Shown here piece by piece: positions 61,613 to 64,000 of a DNA stretch of 64,000 nt. The stretch spans positions 41,837,501 to 41,901,500 of the forward strand of contig NC_134370.1 in the NCBI RefSeq assembly GCF_035582795.1. The letters run 5' to 3'. The translations under genes and the position numbers were made by a program. Source of the DNA: Mycteria americana (lineage: Eukaryota; Chordata; Aves; Ciconiiformes; Ciconiidae). Below the pieces are notes generated by a model, which had not been told where the DNA came from, made no database searches, and saw only the letters and a program-made list of their open reading frames with translations. Each line of letters starts with the position of its first letter. The stretch's first letter is position 1.

Positions 61613-61821
61613 CTACAGAGTTGTGATTTCAAACGCTGAAGATGTGCCTTCAAATGGAATAGAGACAGCGTGATTGTTAGACAGTTTTTTCCTATAGTGT
61701 CCAAAGTACCGTATCCTGTAGATGCCTGGCTCTGTGCCACAAGGGATGTGCCATTCAATAGTCATGTTGCTCCGACCAAGTAATCCTTTGGTCCAGTAAA
61801 CTCTAGCAGACAAACCAAAAA
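61613..61821 (-). CDS. ASAH2: ASAH2 (neutral ceramidase) last coding exon, partial gene
   Basis: Neutral ceramidase hydrolyses ceramide to sphingosine and fatty acid at the plasma membrane and brush border. Read on the - strand, an acceptor (CAACTGCAG) at 61822-61827 is followed by two bases of a split codon, then 68 codons and a stop TAG at 61613-61615. The C-terminal block contains RVYWTKGLLG, TIEWHIP, PGIYRIRYFGHYRK and SIPFEGTSSAFE. These match the conserved immunoglobulin-like C-terminal domain of vertebrate ASAH2 (human has FYWHKGLLG, EWHIP, PGIYRIRYFGH). The catalytic N-terminal part lies beyond the right edge. I could not recognise the penultimate exon between 61822 and 64000. No frameshift or stop interrupts the exon. 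It is convergent with A1CF, the neighbour expected from mammalian synteny. Confidence 0.9.
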
Positions 61822-64000
61822 CTGCAGTTGGCAAAAAAATCCACTTTTCATTTGTTTTAATATCCCAAGAGCTCACTAAGTGTAAGATTAAGGAATGAGA
61901 TTAATGCACTCCAGTTAAGTATATTTTAAGAGCTTCTTTTAACCTTTCCTCATATATTTAGGCTATCAGAGCAGCAACTAACAAGCCAACCCAAAACCCA
62001 GCAGGGCTGAAAAATATCTCAAAACATGGAAAAACAAGTCAGTGGTCCTTTTTGCAGATGAAGAATATTTCTACCAACGTGTTCTTCCATTCCCAACACC
62101 ATATCATAACCACATACAACATTACCTCTGTGAGCAATATTCGTCAGCTTAGTCTTCCCTGTGCATGGGGAATGCTGAACCAAAAGGATGAGTATTGAAA
62201 GTCACAAGCAAAATCTATTATAATTGAGCTCAGGTCTTCTGGCACCCATTTCCACATCAGACTCCCATTTTCTTTTGCAGACTCCTTGTGCAAAACCACT
62301 TCTGCTCAACCTCAAAGCTCTACAAACAGCCACACATCATCTGGGGGCAAGGGATTTTTCAGCCAGCCATGATGAATCACTTCTTGGGGAGATGAAGAAG
62401 ATTAACCTGCTCTTCTTTTGATACTGCCAATGAGGGGCACTGCTGGATATCCCCCTAATTGTATCTGAGTCAGACATGAGAGTTATCAAGTCCTACTGAG
62501 ATAGCACCCCCATTTCAGGGTTTTAACTAAAGGAAGCAGATGAACAAAGTATGTTGGTTCATCAGCAATGATAATAAAAAGTTTCCCCATACCAGTCTTA
62601 CCGAGAAGATTTAAATAAATATTTACAGACATGACTGGGTGAAAAACAGTGAATGATGGGGGAAATTTAGTTTGGTAAACAGACACCACAGGATGACACA
62701 GGGCCCATGTACCCACCTGGTTGCTCTTGTCCAAAGTTTTGGCTGTGGCTTGCACTGCCTTGTCTTGGGACAAAGACAGTGTTGTCTTGGGAGATGACAG
62801 TACGGTGATAGCACAAAGCCCGAAGTGGTGGATGATCTCCATCCTTGGAGACCGCCCCGACTTGCCTGGACATGGCACCAACCAACCTGCTATAGCTGCG
62901 ACATTGGCCCTGTTGGGAGCTGGGTTGGACCAGAGACCTGCAGCCTGAGCCTGGCTGTAATGCTGTGACCTAAAAATGCCATTGTGATAGATCTATGCCA
63001 CCACCCAGCCTCCTCCCCATCCTGCCCTCCAGGCTCGGTGAACCAGGACCACCCCTTGGGAACTGGACTCAGGAACTGGAACGTAGCTCGGATCCCATCT
63101 GGGAAGAGGCTTCTCACAGATGAGCTCATGGGGATTTAATCATGTCTTATCTCTGTTAGCTGTTTGCTAAAGGCAGGGCCAGGCAAATTCCTGCCTGTAG
63201 CTCAGCCCCTCCTCCTAAACAGCCCCAAGAAAGCAATTACTGTCCCCATGGCAGATGCAGGGTGGGGCCAAAGACTTCTCTACTGAATCTCTGCAAGTCT
63301 GCACTGAGTTTGTCCCTGCTGCAGTGGCGAGCACAGGACAAAGGGCAGATAACAGCTATCTCCTTCCCAGAAAGCTGCACCTCCTTTAAGTAAACCTTCA
63401 TATCTTTTGATCCCTGAAGATGTGCATTTTACAAATGCAGATCTAAGCTATTTAACACTTTGGAACACTAAGCTAACAAATAATGCGTTCCCTTGTGCTA
63501 CTCTCCTATGGCAATGTCAGCACATTCAATGGTATCAAACATTAGTTTTTCCTGCACTAAAAAACCACAGTCTGACTCCACTAATATCTAGTAAAAACGT
63601 TTGATGCTCCCTGTCCCCATTGCCTTAATTACTGACACACTGACATGGTAAAAAGTGACTCATTTTCATCTTAACAGAACCATTTCCCATTTCTTATGGT
63701 GTTTGGTACTTTCCTAGGGTACCAGGAAGGGAGACATTACTGTCTACATTGGTTTGCCTTCTGGCCAGACCCTTTAGGCAGGAAAAGGCCAAACGGCTCT
63801 TCTTATCAGCAGAAGTATTTAAGCATCATTCAGAGATCCAAAGTCTGACATTTCTCAGGAAGTAAAATGTCTACATTCTCATCTTTCCAGCATCATGGCA
63901 GAACATTCTTCAAGTTTTGCACTTTTATATGTTTTTTATCTCCTTGAGTGACATGTTATTAATCATTTTCAGTGTTCCTGACCAAGATCTTGGGAAATCT
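61822..64000 (-). other. ASAH2: Probable ASAH2 intron
   Basis: Lies immediately upstream of the ASAH2 last exon on the - strand. Apart from one CR1-like fragment, nothing is recognised. I searched for the penultimate ceramidase exon by eye and did not find it. Confidence 0.6.
62823..62952 (+). mobile_element. CR1-like retroposon fragment, opposite orientation
   Basis: Its reverse complement carries the same blocks as the other copies (GGCTGCAGGTCTCTGGTCC, GCTCCCAACAGGGCCAATG, AAGGATGGAGATC). It is the only copy recognised with the element running on the + strand. It lies in probable ASAH2 intron DNA and is therefore antisense to ASAH2 as well. Confidence 0.7.

Noticed and set aside
61392-61673. 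A 93-codon + strand frame near ASAH2
   Set aside because: It overlaps the end of the ASAH2 exon and its 3' UTR in antisense and matches nothing.
1-64000. CRISPR arrays, bacterial operons, phage or plasmid systems
   Set aside because: Split genes with GT-AG introns, vertebrate retroposons and microsatellites show vertebrate nuclear DNA; no regularly spaced repeats or prokaryotic gene structure are present.

Overview
The window is vertebrate nuclear DNA, most probably from a bird (sauropsid). It has long AT-leaning noncoding stretches, genes split by GT-AG introns, vertebrate microsatellites, and at least eight 5'-truncated fragments that read like CR1 retroposons, the dominant interspersed repeat of birds and other reptiles. 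The species cannot be fixed by eye.

Two protein-coding loci are recognisable. The first is a complete A1CF gene (APOBEC1 complementation factor, an hnRNP-like RNA-binding protein) on the + strand. Its eleven coding exons run from 32268 to 53317. All exons join in frame with GT-AG introns to give 589 residues, with three RRMs, an RG-rich/auxiliary region and a C-terminal dsRNA-binding-like domain. The exon at 47384 carries tandem 3' splice sites 24 nt apart, which would include or skip EIYMNVPV. This corresponds to the long/short isoform pair described for mammalian A1CF. The second locus is the last coding exon of ASAH2 (neutral ceramidase) on the - strand (61613-61821). The two genes lie tail to tail, as expected from the A1CF-ASAH2 neighbourhood in mammals.

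Layout: 1-25.3 kb is upstream noncoding DNA with CR1 fragments, simple repeats and a small CpG-dense patch (836-985) carrying a CTCF-like site. 25.37-26.30 kb is a second CpG-rich patch with an HNF1-like palindrome, a candidate but unproven regulatory region for the liver/kidney/gut-type gene A1CF. 26.3-32.2 kb is noncoding, possibly with untranslated A1CF 5' exons that I cannot place. 32.2-53.3 kb is A1CF, with a roughly 300-bp GGAA/GAAA purine microsatellite in intron 1 and three CR1 fragments in later introns, all antisense to the gene. 53.3-61.6 kb is the tail-to-tail interval, which must hold both 3' UTRs and contains a striking TG/TA/CA palindromic repeat. 61.8-64.0 kb is probably ASAH2 intron.

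The other open frames in the window are mostly chance frames, microsatellite translations or antisense shadows. I did not find a convincing undescribed biological system. The most useful leads are the tandem acceptor, the candidate HNF1 element and the repeat structures.
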